Positions 46,308-55,102 of a DNA stretch of 64,000 nt are shown in pieces. The translations under genes were made by a program, and so were the position numbers. The notes under the pieces were generated by a model that was not told the DNA's origin, did no database searches, and saw only the letters and a list, made by a program, of their open reading frames with translations. This DNA is from Bacteroidales bacterium. Its GTDB lineage: Bacteria > Bacteroidota > Bacteroidia > Bacteroidales > F082. Each line of letters opens with the position of its first letter. Position 1 is the stretch's first letter. The stretch lies in NCBI GenBank assembly GCA_023229245.1, contig JALNZU010000005.1, positions 70,185 to 134,184 on the forward strand. The letters run 5' to 3'.

Positions 46308-47102
46308 ATGGAAAATGAGCAGTTTAATAAAAACAAAGAGGTGTTAATTGTTAATTCAGACTTGTCGATTATAAAAGTTAATAATCTGACAAAATCTTTC
46401 GGCAATTTCACAGCTGTTAATGCTATCAGTTTTGAGGTTTCCAAAGGTGAGATATTTGGTTTTCTGGGTGCGAATGGTGCCGGAAAAACCACCGCTATGC
46501 GGATGCTTTGCGGGTTGAGCAAACCCACTTCGGGGCGTGGAACGGTAGCCGGCTTCGATATTGAAAAACAACCCGAGCAGGTGAAGAAAAACATCGGGTA
46601 TATGAGTCAGAAGTTTGCGCTTTACGATGATTTGAAAGTGTGGGAAAATCTGCGACTTTTTGGCGGAATATATGGTATGAAATCGGATGAAATAGAGGAT
46701 AAAACAAACTTAATTCTACATGATCTGGGCTTTGAAAATGAACGAAATACGTTGGTAAAATCACTGCCTTTGGGCTGGAAACAAAAATTAGCTTTTTCGG
46801 TTTCCATATTTCACGAACCAAAAATTGTCTTTCTCGACGAACCCACTGGTGGTGTGGATCCTGCCGCACGACGGCAATTTTGGGAACTGATATACGCTGC
46901 AGCAGAAAGTGGCATAACCGCTTTTGTTACAACGCACTATATGGACGAAGCAGAATATTGCGACCGGGTTTCAATTATGGTTGATGGTAAAATTGTGGTA
47001 TTAGACACCCCAAAAAGCCTGAAAACGAAGTTCAACGCAGCAAATATGGACGAGGTGTTTCAACAACTTGCGCGAAAAGCAAAACGAGTTGAGGATGGAT
47101 AA
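46308..47102 (+). CDS. ABC exporter ATPase 2 (YbhF C-half type)
   Basis: 264 aa from ATG 46308; the frame runs back into array B, so earlier starts are not credible. Walker A GANGAGKTT, Walker B IVFLDEPTGGVDP. The signature region reads SLPLGWKQ instead of LSGGxxQ, the form typical of the second nucleotide-binding domain of YbhF/RbbA proteins. This pair of halves therefore looks like a split double ATPase. Stop TAA is in the first unit of array C. Confidence 0.92.
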   Translation: MENEQFNKNKEVLIVNSDLSIIKVNNLTKSFGNFTAVNAISFEVSKGEIFGFLGANGAGKTTAMRMLCGLSKPTSGRGTVAGFDIEKQPEQVKKNIGYMSQKFALYDDLKVWENLRLFGGIYGMKSDEIEDKTNLILHDLGFENERNTLVKSLPLGWKQKLAFSVSIFHEPKIVFLDEPTGGVDPAARRQFWELIYAAAESGITAFVTTHYMDEAEYCDRVSIMVDGKIVVLDTPKSLKTKFNAANMDEVFQQLARKAKRVEDG

Positions 47103-47179
47103 TTGATAATTGACAATGGACAATTGACAATGGATAATGGACAATTGACAATGGATAATTGACAATGGATAATGAAGAA
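47096..47179 (+). repeat. 7-bp tandem array C
   Basis: Eleven in-phase heptamers from 47096 to 47172 plus a degenerate twelfth (TGAAGAA). The first unit, TGGATAA, provides the TAA stop of ATPase 2. Confidence 0.93.
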
Positions 47180-47215
47180 TATAAGAAAAGTAATGTTTAA
47201 AAAAAAATTAATGAC

Positions 47216-47572
47216 ATGGAAAATGTAGTTGCAGTTAAATCGTATGCTTTTGCAATTAGAATTGTGAAGTTATACAAGTTTTTATCTGAGGATAAAAGAG
47301 AGTTTGTGCTTTCAAAACAGTTACTTAGATGTGGTACAGCTATCGGAGCTTTAATAAAAGAAGCAGAACATGCTCAATCAAAAGCAGATTTTTTGAATAA
47401 AATGAACGTTGCACTGAAAGAAGCTAATGAAACAGAATATTGGCTGATGTTGTTGAAGGATACAGAATACATTGATGAAAATGTTTTCCAATCCTTTCAG
47501 GAAGATTGTTCCGAAATTCTGAAACTCTTAATCAGCATTGTTAAAAGTACAAAGAAAAGCTTGAAAAGATAA
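47216..47572 (+). CDS. four-helix bundle protein (S23/IVP family)
   Basis: 118 aa, all helical, of the family first seen in 23S rRNA intervening sequences: FAIRIVKLYKFLSEDKREFVLSKQLLRCGTAIGALIKEAEHA in the first half (key pieces VLSKQLLR, GTAIGALIKEAEHA), then DFLNKMNVALKEANETEYWLMLL. It is related in fold to the Avd accessory protein of diversity-generating retroelements, a nucleic-acid binder. It lies between two repeat arrays within an exporter operon, where it has no obvious role. The stop TAA is followed at once by array D. Confidence 0.85.
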   Translation: MENVVAVKSYAFAIRIVKLYKFLSEDKREFVLSKQLLRCGTAIGALIKEAEHAQSKADFLNKMNVALKEANETEYWLMLLKDTEYIDENVFQSFQEDCSEILKLLISIVKSTKKSLKR

Positions 47573-47663
47573 TTGACAATGGATAATTGAGAATGGATAA
47601 TTGAGAATGGACAACTGAGAATGGACAATTGAGAATGGACAATTGACAATGGATAATTGTCAA
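47573..47663 (+). repeat. 7-bp tandem array D
   Basis: Thirteen in-phase heptamers starting right after the four-helix-bundle stop; the last is inverted (TTGTCAA), giving an 8-bp hairpin TTGACAAT (47643-47650) / ATTGTCAA (47656-47663). A TTGAGAA variant is private to this array. Confidence 0.95.
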
Positions 47664-47687
47664 CTATCAATTAAAAATTGAATAATA

Positions 47688-48815
47688 ATGAAGCAGTTTA
47701 TTGCATTTGTAAGAAAGGAGTTCAACCATATTCTGCGCGACAGGCGTACGATTTTGATTTTGCTTGTGATGCCAATAGTTCAGATTATTCTGTTTGGTTT
47801 TGCCATAACTACCGAAGTAAAAGATACACCTATGGCAATACTCGATCCTTCGAAAGATGAAGCTACCCGGCAAGTTACCGAGCAACTGGCGGCAAGCAGG
47901 TTTTTTACACTTGTGAGCGAGTTACGCAGCACCGAAGAGGTTGAAAAGGCATTTCAAAAGGGTGATGTGAAATTGGTTGTGGTGTTTAGCGATAACTTTC
48001 AGAGCAATCTGTTTCATACCGGCGAAGCGGCTGTCCAAATCATTGCCGATGCTTCCGACCCAAATCAGGCAAGTACGTTTACAAATTATGCCTCCAATAT
48101 TATTACCACGGTTTATTTGGATTTGGCAAGCAAAACTCAAATCATTACCGGAGATATACGACCCCTACGTATTATCCCGGAAATAAAAATGCTCTACAAT
48201 CCGCAAATGAAGGGCGCGTATAGTTTTGTACCGGGCGTGATGGGACTTGTATTAGTACTGATTTGCACCATGATGACGTCCATTTCCATTGTCCGCGAAA
48301 AAGAGATGGGCACCATGGAAGTATTGCTCGTTTCGCCGGTGAAGCCCATTTATATTCTCTTAGCGAAAATAACCCCCTATTTTGCACTGTCCGTCATCAA
48401 TCTGACAAGCATTTTGCTTTTGTCTGTATTTGTGCTGGGTGTGCCTATAAAAGGAAGCCTTTCCCTGTTGATTCTCTTTTCATTACTTTTTATTTTTGTG
48501 GGATTGACCTTAGGGCTGTTGGTGTCCAATATCGTTAAAACGCAGGTTGCAGCCATGATTTTCTCAGGTGTGGTGATGATGATGCCCACGCTGCTGCTTT
48601 CAGGGATGATATTTCCGATCGACAGCATGCCGAAAATTCTGCAATGGATTTCAGTCATTCCACCCAATCGCTGGTATATTGAAGGTGTGGTAAAGCTGAT
48701 GATACAAGGTGTTAGCGCTAAATTCGTATTGAAGGAATTTGTCATTCTGGGCCTTATGGCAGTCTTGTTATTAGCAGTGAGTTTGAAAAAGTTTAATGTC
48801 CGATTAAGCAAATAA
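47688..48815 (+). CDS. ABC-2 type exporter permease 1 (YbhS-like)
   Basis: 375 aa. One N-terminal helix (ILILLVMPIVQIILFGFA) is followed by a large periplasmic domain to about residue 170, then five helices with the ABC-2 motif IVREKEMGTMEVLLVSPVKP. It fits the YbhS subunit. It is separated by 9 bp from permease 2 without any repeat array. Confidence 0.92.
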   Translation: MKQFIAFVRKEFNHILRDRRTILILLVMPIVQIILFGFAITTEVKDTPMAILDPSKDEATRQVTEQLAASRFFTLVSELRSTEEVEKAFQKGDVKLVVVFSDNFQSNLFHTGEAAVQIIADASDPNQASTFTNYASNIITTVYLDLASKTQIITGDIRPLRIIPEIKMLYNPQMKGAYSFVPGVMGLVLVLICTMMTSISIVREKEMGTMEVLLVSPVKPIYILLAKITPYFALSVINLTSILLLSVFVLGVPIKGSLSLLILFSLLFIFVGLTLGLLVSNIVKTQVAAMIFSGVVMMMPTLLLSGMIFPIDSMPKILQWISVIPPNRWYIEGVVKLMIQGVSAKFVLKEFVILGLMAVLLLAVSLKKFNVRLSK

Positions 48816-48824
48816 ATAAGTGCG

Positions 48825-49919
48825 ATGTTAAGGTATTTATTAGAAAAAGAGTTTAAGCAGATATTTCGGAATGCATTTATTTCGAAAGTAATACTGGTTT
48901 TGCCCGTTGTATATATGCTGATTTTCCCCTGGGTCGTAAACCAGGAGATTAAAAATCTGAAACTGAGTATAGTAGATAATGACCGCAGCACATTTTCGGA
49001 ACGATTAATCCATAAGATTACCGCTTCGGGTTATTTTCATTTATTCGAATATACCGCTTCAAGCGCTGATGCGATAGAAAGCGTTGATGCTGGAAAAGCC
49101 GACATAATTCTTGAAATTCCACGAGATTTTGAAAAAGATTTGTACCGCTCGGGGCAGACGAACGTAATGATATCGGCCAACGCTGTAAATGGTATGAAAG
49201 GCGGTTTAGGCAGTGTCTATCTGTCGGGCATTCTCAATGACTTTGCAAGTGAATTAACTGCTGCACAAGGCATTCGCACACAATCGTCGATAGTGGAGCC
49301 GCAATTCAAATTCAATCCAACGCTTGACTATAAGGTGTTTATGATTCCCGCAATATTTGTAATGCTGCTGACCTTGCTTACCGGATTTTTACCTGCCCTT
49401 AATATCGTTAGCGAGAAAGAAATGGGTACCACCGAGCAACTCAATGTTACTCCGATGAACAAAGCCATTTTCATTCTGGCCAAGCTGATTCCTTATTGGA
49501 TAATGGGCATATTGATTTTAACCATCACTATGGGTCTTGCCGCACTGCTTTATGGCTTGATTCCTGGCAGTTTTACAACAATCTATATCTATTCCATCGT
49601 TTATATTCTTGCCGTTTCGGGTTTGGGAATTGTCATTTCAAACTATTCAGATACCATGCAGCAAGCAATGTTTGTGATGTTCTTTCTTTTATTGATAATC
49701 ATTCTGTTAAGCGGACTTTTCTCTCCTATAAGCAGTATGCCGGAATGGGCACAAGTCATTACAGCTTTCAATCCATTGACGTACTTTATTATTGTTATGC
49801 GTGCTATTTATCTCAAGGGCAGTGGGATGCAGGAATTGCTGCCCCAATTTTTTGTGCTTTGCGGATTTGCAGTTGCCTTTAATGTTTGGGCGGTATTGAG
49901 TTATAAAAAGAGTCGGTAA
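48825..49919 (+). CDS. ABC-2 type exporter permease 2 (YbhR-like)
   Basis: 364 aa with the same layout as its neighbour: LEKEFKQIFRNAFI start, N-terminal helix, periplasmic domain, five helices, motif IVSEKEMGTTEQLNVTPM. The two permeases would form a heterodimer energised by the two ATPases. It is the last gene of the exporter operon; the DNA after its stop is decayed. Confidence 0.92.
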   Translation: MLRYLLEKEFKQIFRNAFISKVILVLPVVYMLIFPWVVNQEIKNLKLSIVDNDRSTFSERLIHKITASGYFHLFEYTASSADAIESVDAGKADIILEIPRDFEKDLYRSGQTNVMISANAVNGMKGGLGSVYLSGILNDFASELTAAQGIRTQSSIVEPQFKFNPTLDYKVFMIPAIFVMLLTLLTGFLPALNIVSEKEMGTTEQLNVTPMNKAIFILAKLIPYWIMGILILTITMGLAALLYGLIPGSFTTIYIYSIVYILAVSGLGIVISNYSDTMQQAMFVMFFLLLIIILLSGLFSPISSMPEWAQVITAFNPLTYFIIVMRAIYLKGSGMQELLPQFFVLCGFAVAFNVWAVLSYKKSR

Positions 49920-49957
49920 ATTTGAGCTGACTATGCGTTTTTTTAATCTGTTTCAAA

Positions 49958-50906
49958 GTCAGGCAGGGCGTTCAGTGTCGCGCAACCAACTATGTAGCTT
50001 TGATTAAAAAGGCGATGATTGCGGCCGGTTTTGAAGATATTCCGGTGGGTACTGTTTCCTTCACAAGCGGACTCAATGAACAACCCGGTTTTGAAGTGAA
50101 ATAGTGGAAATTTATCAAAGTAATCGCTGCGGCAGTAATTTATGCCGATTGTCTTTCGCAGTTCTACTACTCTACCGCACCTTGAGAAACCGAAAAAGGA
50201 GGTGCAAAGCGGCGGCAAAAACAGTACCTGGACTTGGGCGTTAAAGCTGTGGAAAGGAATGATGCCAACCGCTTGTATGAATTGGCTGAAATGGCAGCGA
50301 ATGAGTTTTTAGCCATCAATAGTTGAAAAAAAAGTGCAGCGTATCGGCATTGTGGGCAAAATCTGCGTGAAATACAATGATTTTGGTCATAAAAACGTGG
50401 TCAACTGGTTGGTTGAACAAGGTGTAGAACCCGTTTTGCCACCCATCACAAAATTCTTTATTAACTCATTTGCTAATTGGGAAGCGCGAGTTCAGGGAGA
50501 TGTGAAAGAGCGGACAGTCCTAAAATTTCTCATGGACTTTGCTGAAAGAATAGTCTATAAATTGATTCGGAAAATGGAGAGCAAAATAGTGCATTATCCA
50601 TACTATATCCCTATATCGGATGTTCACGAAGATGCCAAACATGCTTCTGAAATTGTCAGTTTGATTGTTCAGTTTGGCGAAGGGTGGGGAATTCCGGCCG
50701 AGTTTGCCGGATTTGCCCGAAATGGAATCAACAATGTGGTCAGCCTGCAAGCTTTCGGCTGCATTGCCAACCATATTATTTCCAAAGGAATTGAAAAGCG
50801 CACCCGGGAATTATATCCCAATCTCAATTTGCTTTTCCTTGATTTTGACAGCGGCATGAGCGAAGCAAATATCTTTAACCGCTTGCATTTTATGATAAAA
50901 CAGTGA
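49958..50906 (+). pseudogene. remnant of 2-hydroxyacyl-CoA dehydratase activase-related protein
   Basis: The C-terminal ~315 codons of a very large (about 1,400 aa) CoA-dehydratase activase-type protein. The pattern CRATNYVALIKKAMIAAG appears at 49976; the same frame has stops at 50102-50104, 50183-50185 and 50324-50326, and the rest continues after a frameshift from 50334 (VQRIGIVGKICVKYNDFG, VLPPITKFF, HPYY-like YPYYIPISDVHEDAKHA). There is no start or upstream part: the gene is cut off 40 bp after the exporter operon. The intact relatives belong to anaerobic amino-acid fermentation or aromatic degradation systems. Confidence 0.82.
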
Positions 50907-51244
50907 ATTTCATCTACCACTGGTCACAACTCAAATAAGCATTCATTGTAGGATTAAAGTTTTGGATAGTATTCGTTTTTGTCAGTGGTTTAGGAAGTTA
51001 AGTATATGGACAAATCGCTCAACCACCATGTTCTCCTGTGAACTATCTTTCGCCCTGCTCAACCACCTGCCTTATGAAATATTGGACTATAATAAATTGT
51101 TGCTTTAAAGTCGGAAACCATTTAAACAAAAAAGCAAAGTCACGGAATGAAAAGAGTGTAGATGATCAAATGCTTAACGATATTCAAAATATGGAAAGCA
51201 AAATAAAACAATGATTAATACGTTTAAAAATTGATGAGTAATTT
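50907..51244. other. spacer after the pseudogene
   Basis: 340 bp holding only a 46-codon frame (51074-51214) and the region upstream of the sensor kinase. No -7 box of good quality was found. Confidence 0.35.
51074..51214 (+). CDS. possible small protein, unknown
   Basis: A 46-codon frame, 42 bp before the kinase gene. The product has a short hydrophobic/Cys start (MKYWTIINCCFKVG) and a charged, helical tail. No homology recognised; it may be chance or part of the decayed segment. Confidence 0.25.
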   Translation: MKYWTIINCCFKVGNHLNKKAKSRNEKSVDDQMLNDIQNMESKIKQ

Positions 51245-51256
51245 TTGATGTTATGT

Positions 51257-52957
51257 ATGGAAAAAGCGAATCGACATAAATATTTTGTTCATTATTCTCT
51301 TATTGTTTGTACAATATTCATTCAGGTTATAATTCTGTTATTCTTTTATAATGAATACTTTAATGGAAAAAAATTAAATCTGTTGGAAAAACAAATACAA
51401 GAGGCGTACTCGTTAAATGGTATCTTGGAAAGCTCAAAAGAAAATATTTTAAGTGCTCAGGTGAACTTGCAGAATTACGTTAAAAACAATGAAAAAGAGT
51501 CTTTAGAGGACTTTTTTCTATCGTTAAGGAATTTACATAGAAATTTAGATAGTATCGAAGATTATAGAAAAGAAAACTTAAAATTAGAAGTCATTTTTGA
51601 TTCGCTGCAGGAAGAGCCTACAACACTTTCGGGTTTACAAGTATTAATTGATTCGATTTATGACTTATCAAAAAAAAGCATTCCTAAAAGTATTTCATTA
51701 CCAATAGAAAGTTTTGAAATTGAAGGATTAACATCTGAGGTTGATATTAATATAGAACATCGGTCGGATAGCATACCTCCAAAAAAACTATTGGCCCGAT
51801 TAAGGGACGCCTTTGCAAATGATGTGGCAATTAAAAAAGAAATAACCATTATTACCACAAAATATGGAGATACTTTAAATAGAGCTATTATAAAAAACAT
51901 GATGGATAGTATTATTGAGATTGTCAATACCCACTATCTAAGCGAATTAGAAAAATATCAGGCTTATTATGATAATACGTCTTATAAATTTGATGGCGTG
52001 TATAAAATATACGATCAACTCATCTCTATAAGTAACAAATGGATGGAGGTGTATAGCGTTGCTATAACTGATTTTGAACAAAACTTAGAAGCACAGTATG
52101 CAGAACAAAATTCAAAAACAAATAAAATCAGAAAATATACTGTTTTGGGATTAATGATACTTATGTTTCTCGTTTTAGCTGTAATAATTTATTATACAAG
52201 ACAAGCTTTTTTGTACGAAAAAAAACTACAGGAAGCTAACCGGATCATCAAAATGAATCTTACCTTCAAGAACCGGATTTTAGGAATGTTGAGCCATGAA
52301 GTTCGTTCACCACTTCGTATTATAAATCTTTTTATTGATAAGATAAGTAAAAAAATTGAAGACTCAAAAATTAATGAATACTTAAGCTCAATTAAATTTA
52401 CTAATAATTCATTGTTAATTCAGGCGAATCAAATATTAGAATATGCCAAGAATCAAGAAAAAAAGATTGAGCTCGTAAATATTAGAGTTGACCTGAAACG
52501 CGAAATTGATGCTATTTTAAATGCCTTTCAGCCTTATATTGAGTATAAAAACAATATTTTTAAATTGGAAAATGAAATTCAACCTAACACTTTCGTTTTT
52601 GCTGATCACGTAAAAATACATCAAGTGTTTATGAACATTTTAGGGAATGCCAATAAATTTACCGAAAATGGTAAGATAAGCGTGAATGTTAAAACGCAGG
52701 CGAATCATAATTTTGTACGGCTGTATGTCGTCATATCTGATACGGGAACTGGAATCTCAGAATCTGATTTACAAAAAATATTTGAGCCTTATTATCAGGG
52801 AATGGTTTCTGATGAAATTGAGAATGTTGGAGCGGGTATAGGATTGAATTTATGTAAAGAGATTATAGATTCTTTTGGTGGCGAAATTACTGTAGAAAGT
52901 AGTCTGGGAATTGGAACTACAGTTACTTTTAAAATTGACTTAAATAGAACAGTATGA
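51257..52957 (+). CDS. membrane sensor histidine kinase
   Basis: 566 aa. First membrane helix at about 14-32, a ~260-residue periplasmic part rich in Leu, Lys, Glu and Ser with coiled-coil character, second helix around residues 295-315 (VLGLMILMFLVLAVIIYY). The HisKA domain has His347 in MLSHEVRSPLR, and the ATPase domain has the G boxes DTGTGISESD and GAGIGLNLCKEI. The periplasmic domain matches no sensor family known to me. Its end overlaps the regulator start (ATGA), so the two are a pair. Starts at 51245 or 51248 are also possible. Confidence 0.88.
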   Translation: MEKANRHKYFVHYSLIVCTIFIQVIILLFFYNEYFNGKKLNLLEKQIQEAYSLNGILESSKENILSAQVNLQNYVKNNEKESLEDFFLSLRNLHRNLDSIEDYRKENLKLEVIFDSLQEEPTTLSGLQVLIDSIYDLSKKSIPKSISLPIESFEIEGLTSEVDINIEHRSDSIPPKKLLARLRDAFANDVAIKKEITIITTKYGDTLNRAIIKNMMDSIIEIVNTHYLSELEKYQAYYDNTSYKFDGVYKIYDQLISISNKWMEVYSVAITDFEQNLEAQYAEQNSKTNKIRKYTVLGLMILMFLVLAVIIYYTRQAFLYEKKLQEANRIIKMNLTFKNRILGMLSHEVRSPLRIINLFIDKISKKIEDSKINEYLSSIKFTNNSLLIQANQILEYAKNQEKKIELVNIRVDLKREIDAILNAFQPYIEYKNNIFKLENEIQPNTFVFADHVKIHQVFMNILGNANKFTENGKISVNVKTQANHNFVRLYVVISDTGTGISESDLQKIFEPYYQGMVSDEIENVGAGIGLNLCKEIIDSFGGEITVESSLGIGTTVTFKIDLNRTV

Positions 52958-53601
52958 ATGAGAAGCAAGAAACTATTGTATTTCTCTTAGGTGATGATCA
53001 TAGTATTGTGCGTCAGGGAGTTCAAATTATAGTTGAGGAAATCTTTGAACATGCTGTTTTTTTCCACGCATCTACTTTACACCAAGTAATTCTCAAAGTT
53101 AAAGCACATGATATTGATATTGCTGTTTTGGATGCTCAATTTCCAGATGGTAACTGTATTTCAATACTCCCCGAGATAAAACAATTAGTGCCTGATTGTA
53201 AAATACTGATATTCACAAGTTATGAGGAAGAAAAATTTGCACTACACTTCGTTGAGGCTGGAGCTGATGGGTTTCTGAGTAAGTTAAGTGATGAATCAGA
53301 AATACAACAAGCTATCTCTGAAATATATGCGAAGGGGAAGTATTTCTCGCCCTTCACCAAAAAACTACTTTCCATAAAAGAATATAACCCTATACTGTTA
53401 AACCCATTTAATTTGCTTTCTGAAAGAGAAATGCAAATAGCTGAATTATATGCAAAAGGCTTAGGGAATTTGGAAATAGCGAATGCTTTAAATGTCAGGC
53501 AAAATACTGTTAGTACATTTAAAAAGAGGATATTCGAAAAGCTAAACATCACAACACTTGTTGAGTTAATCGAACTGATGAAAACCTATAAAGACTTCTG
53601 A
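52954..53601 (+). CDS. NarL/LuxR-type response regulator
   Basis: 215 aa. Receiver domain with the acidic pair GDDH (14-16) and phospho-acceptor Asp60 in IAVLDAQFPDG; C-terminal LuxR HTH with LSEREMQIAELYAKGLGNLEIANAL at about 150-174 (key parts LSEREMQIAEL, GLGNLEIANAL) and NTVSTFKKRIFEKL. It overlaps the kinase gene by 4 bp. The glycosyltransferase gene 115 bp downstream is a possible target by position. Confidence 0.92.
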   Translation: MNEKQETIVFLLGDDHSIVRQGVQIIVEEIFEHAVFFHASTLHQVILKVKAHDIDIAVLDAQFPDGNCISILPEIKQLVPDCKILIFTSYEEEKFALHFVEAGADGFLSKLSDESEIQQAISEIYAKGKYFSPFTKKLLSIKEYNPILLNPFNLLSEREMQIAELYAKGLGNLEIANALNVRQNTVSTFKKRIFEKLNITTLVELIELMKTYKDF

Positions 53602-53675
53602 TTGTGTAGATATAATTCTACATTATTATAGACATATATCGAACTATTTGATCTGATAAAACACATCTGATATAG

Positions 53676-53683
53676 TACTTTTG
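53676..53683 (+). promoter_or_regulatory. -7 box of the glycosyltransferase gene
   Basis: TACTTTTG matches TAnnTTTG, 33 bp before ATG 53717. Confidence 0.45.
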
Positions 53684-53716
53684 TTTTTAAGTATCATAAA
53701 GCAAAAATGAAGTCAG

Positions 53717-55102
53717 ATGGAGACCTTATGTAATAAAATATGCGATTATTATGGATGGAGGAACACCAAGTCTTCAAAACGGATCAAGTCGTTGAAAAAG
53801 CAAGAGTTTGGTGTATTAATTGGAGTTCAGATATTAATGTTTAGTGCCATATATGTGTTTAACGATTTTCATCCTTATATCGAAGAGCTTCATTTCAGAA
53901 GAATGGAGACTATACAGGGTCGCATTCTGATTTACTTTCTTTTCTCACTCTTGTTGTTTCAAGTAATGTTTTTAATATATATGGCATATCAGTTTATTAA
54001 ATATAAACCTGTTGAATCAGTTTCCAACGACAGACTACCCGATTGTACGATTATTGTTCCGGCATATAATGAAGGCGAATTGGTTTATCATACTCTAAAA
54101 AGTGTTGCCGACAGTAATTATCCTTTGGACCGATTGGAAATTATAGCCATAGACGACGGAAGTAAAGACGATACATGGGATTGGATAGTGAAAGCAAAAA
54201 ATGAGATAAATCATGAAGTAACAATATTCAAACAGCCTCAGAATAAAGGGAAAAGACATGCGTTGTACAGAGGATTTACTACTGGAAGGGGAGAAGTTTT
54301 TATTACTATTGATAGTGATTCTATTATTGAGAAAGATACCATCAGAAATTTAGTCAGTCCTTTCGTCATAAAACCTGATTGTGGTGCCGTTGCCGGAAAT
54401 GTAAAAGTGCTAAACAAAAATCAAGGAATGATACCGAGAATGTTAAACGTAAGTTTTGTATTTAGCTTTGAATTTATTAGAGCAGCACAAAGCACCTTAG
54501 GATTTGTACTATGTACACCTGGCGCATTATCAGCATATAGAAAAGATGCCATGCTAAACAGTTTGGACACCTGGATTAACCAACAGTTTTTCGGGCGATT
54601 TGCAACAATAGGAGAAGATAGGGCAATGACAAATTTAATCCTAAAGCAAGGTTATGATGTGTTATTTCAAAGAGATGCCAATGTGTTAACCAATATCCCG
54701 ATAAAATTTAAGAATCTCCATAAAATGTTTACAAGATGGGGAAGGAGCAATGTGCGTGAGACATGGATGATGAGCAGATTTGTTTTCCGTAACTTTAGAG
54801 CTACCCACAAAACAGGTCCAAGATTTATTTTCATAAACCAGTGGATCAAACTGTTACTCGCATACCCCTTAGTGTTGTTAATGTTTTATTTTTTTCTCAC
54901 TCACCCTGTTTTATATTTGAGTTCGGCGCTAACAAGTACCTTTATTTTCTCCAGTATCCAGATGTTGTTTTTTACTAGAAAATACAACTTCATTGATTCC
55001 CTATGGGCTTATCCGTATAGCATTTTCTACCTGTTCGCTCTTTTTTGGATATTCCCTTTCTCAATTGCAACCGTTAAAAACGGAGGATGGCTGACACGTT
55101 AA
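53717..55102 (+). CDS. membrane glycosyltransferase, GT2 (hyaluronan/poly-GlcNAc synthase-like)
   Basis: 461 aa. Two N-terminal helices, a cytoplasmic GT2 domain at about 105-350 with IIVPAYNEGE, IDDGSKDDTW, the DxD-type TIDSDS and the processive-enzyme motif RWGRS (FTRWGRSNVRE), then three or four C-terminal helices. Such enzymes make and export a polysaccharide chain. The gene has its own -7 box and follows the sensor kinase pair. The sugar is not deducible. Confidence 0.88.
   Translation: METLCNKICDYYGWRNTKSSKRIKSLKKQEFGVLIGVQILMFSAIYVFNDFHPYIEELHFRRMETIQGRILIYFLFSLLLFQVMFLIYMAYQFIKYKPVESVSNDRLPDCTIIVPAYNEGELVYHTLKSVADSNYPLDRLEIIAIDDGSKDDTWDWIVKAKNEINHEVTIFKQPQNKGKRHALYRGFTTGRGEVFITIDSDSIIEKDTIRNLVSPFVIKPDCGAVAGNVKVLNKNQGMIPRMLNVSFVFSFEFIRAAQSTLGFVLCTPGALSAYRKDAMLNSLDTWINQQFFGRFATIGEDRAMTNLILKQGYDVLFQRDANVLTNIPIKFKNLHKMFTRWGRSNVRETWMMSRFVFRNFRATHKTGPRFIFINQWIKLLLAYPLVLLMFYFFLTHPVLYLSSALTSTFIFSSIQMLFFTRKYNFIDSLWAYPYSIFYLFALFWIFPFSIATVKNGGWLTR

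Noticed and set aside
45887..46594. Long minus-strand reading frames across array B with repeating PLSIVHY-like sequence
   Set aside because: They arise from the 7-bp period, which translates to a 7-residue repeat, and overlap two solid ATPase genes.
45046..47663. CRISPR array
   Set aside because: Units are 7 bp without unique spacers, and no cas gene is present.
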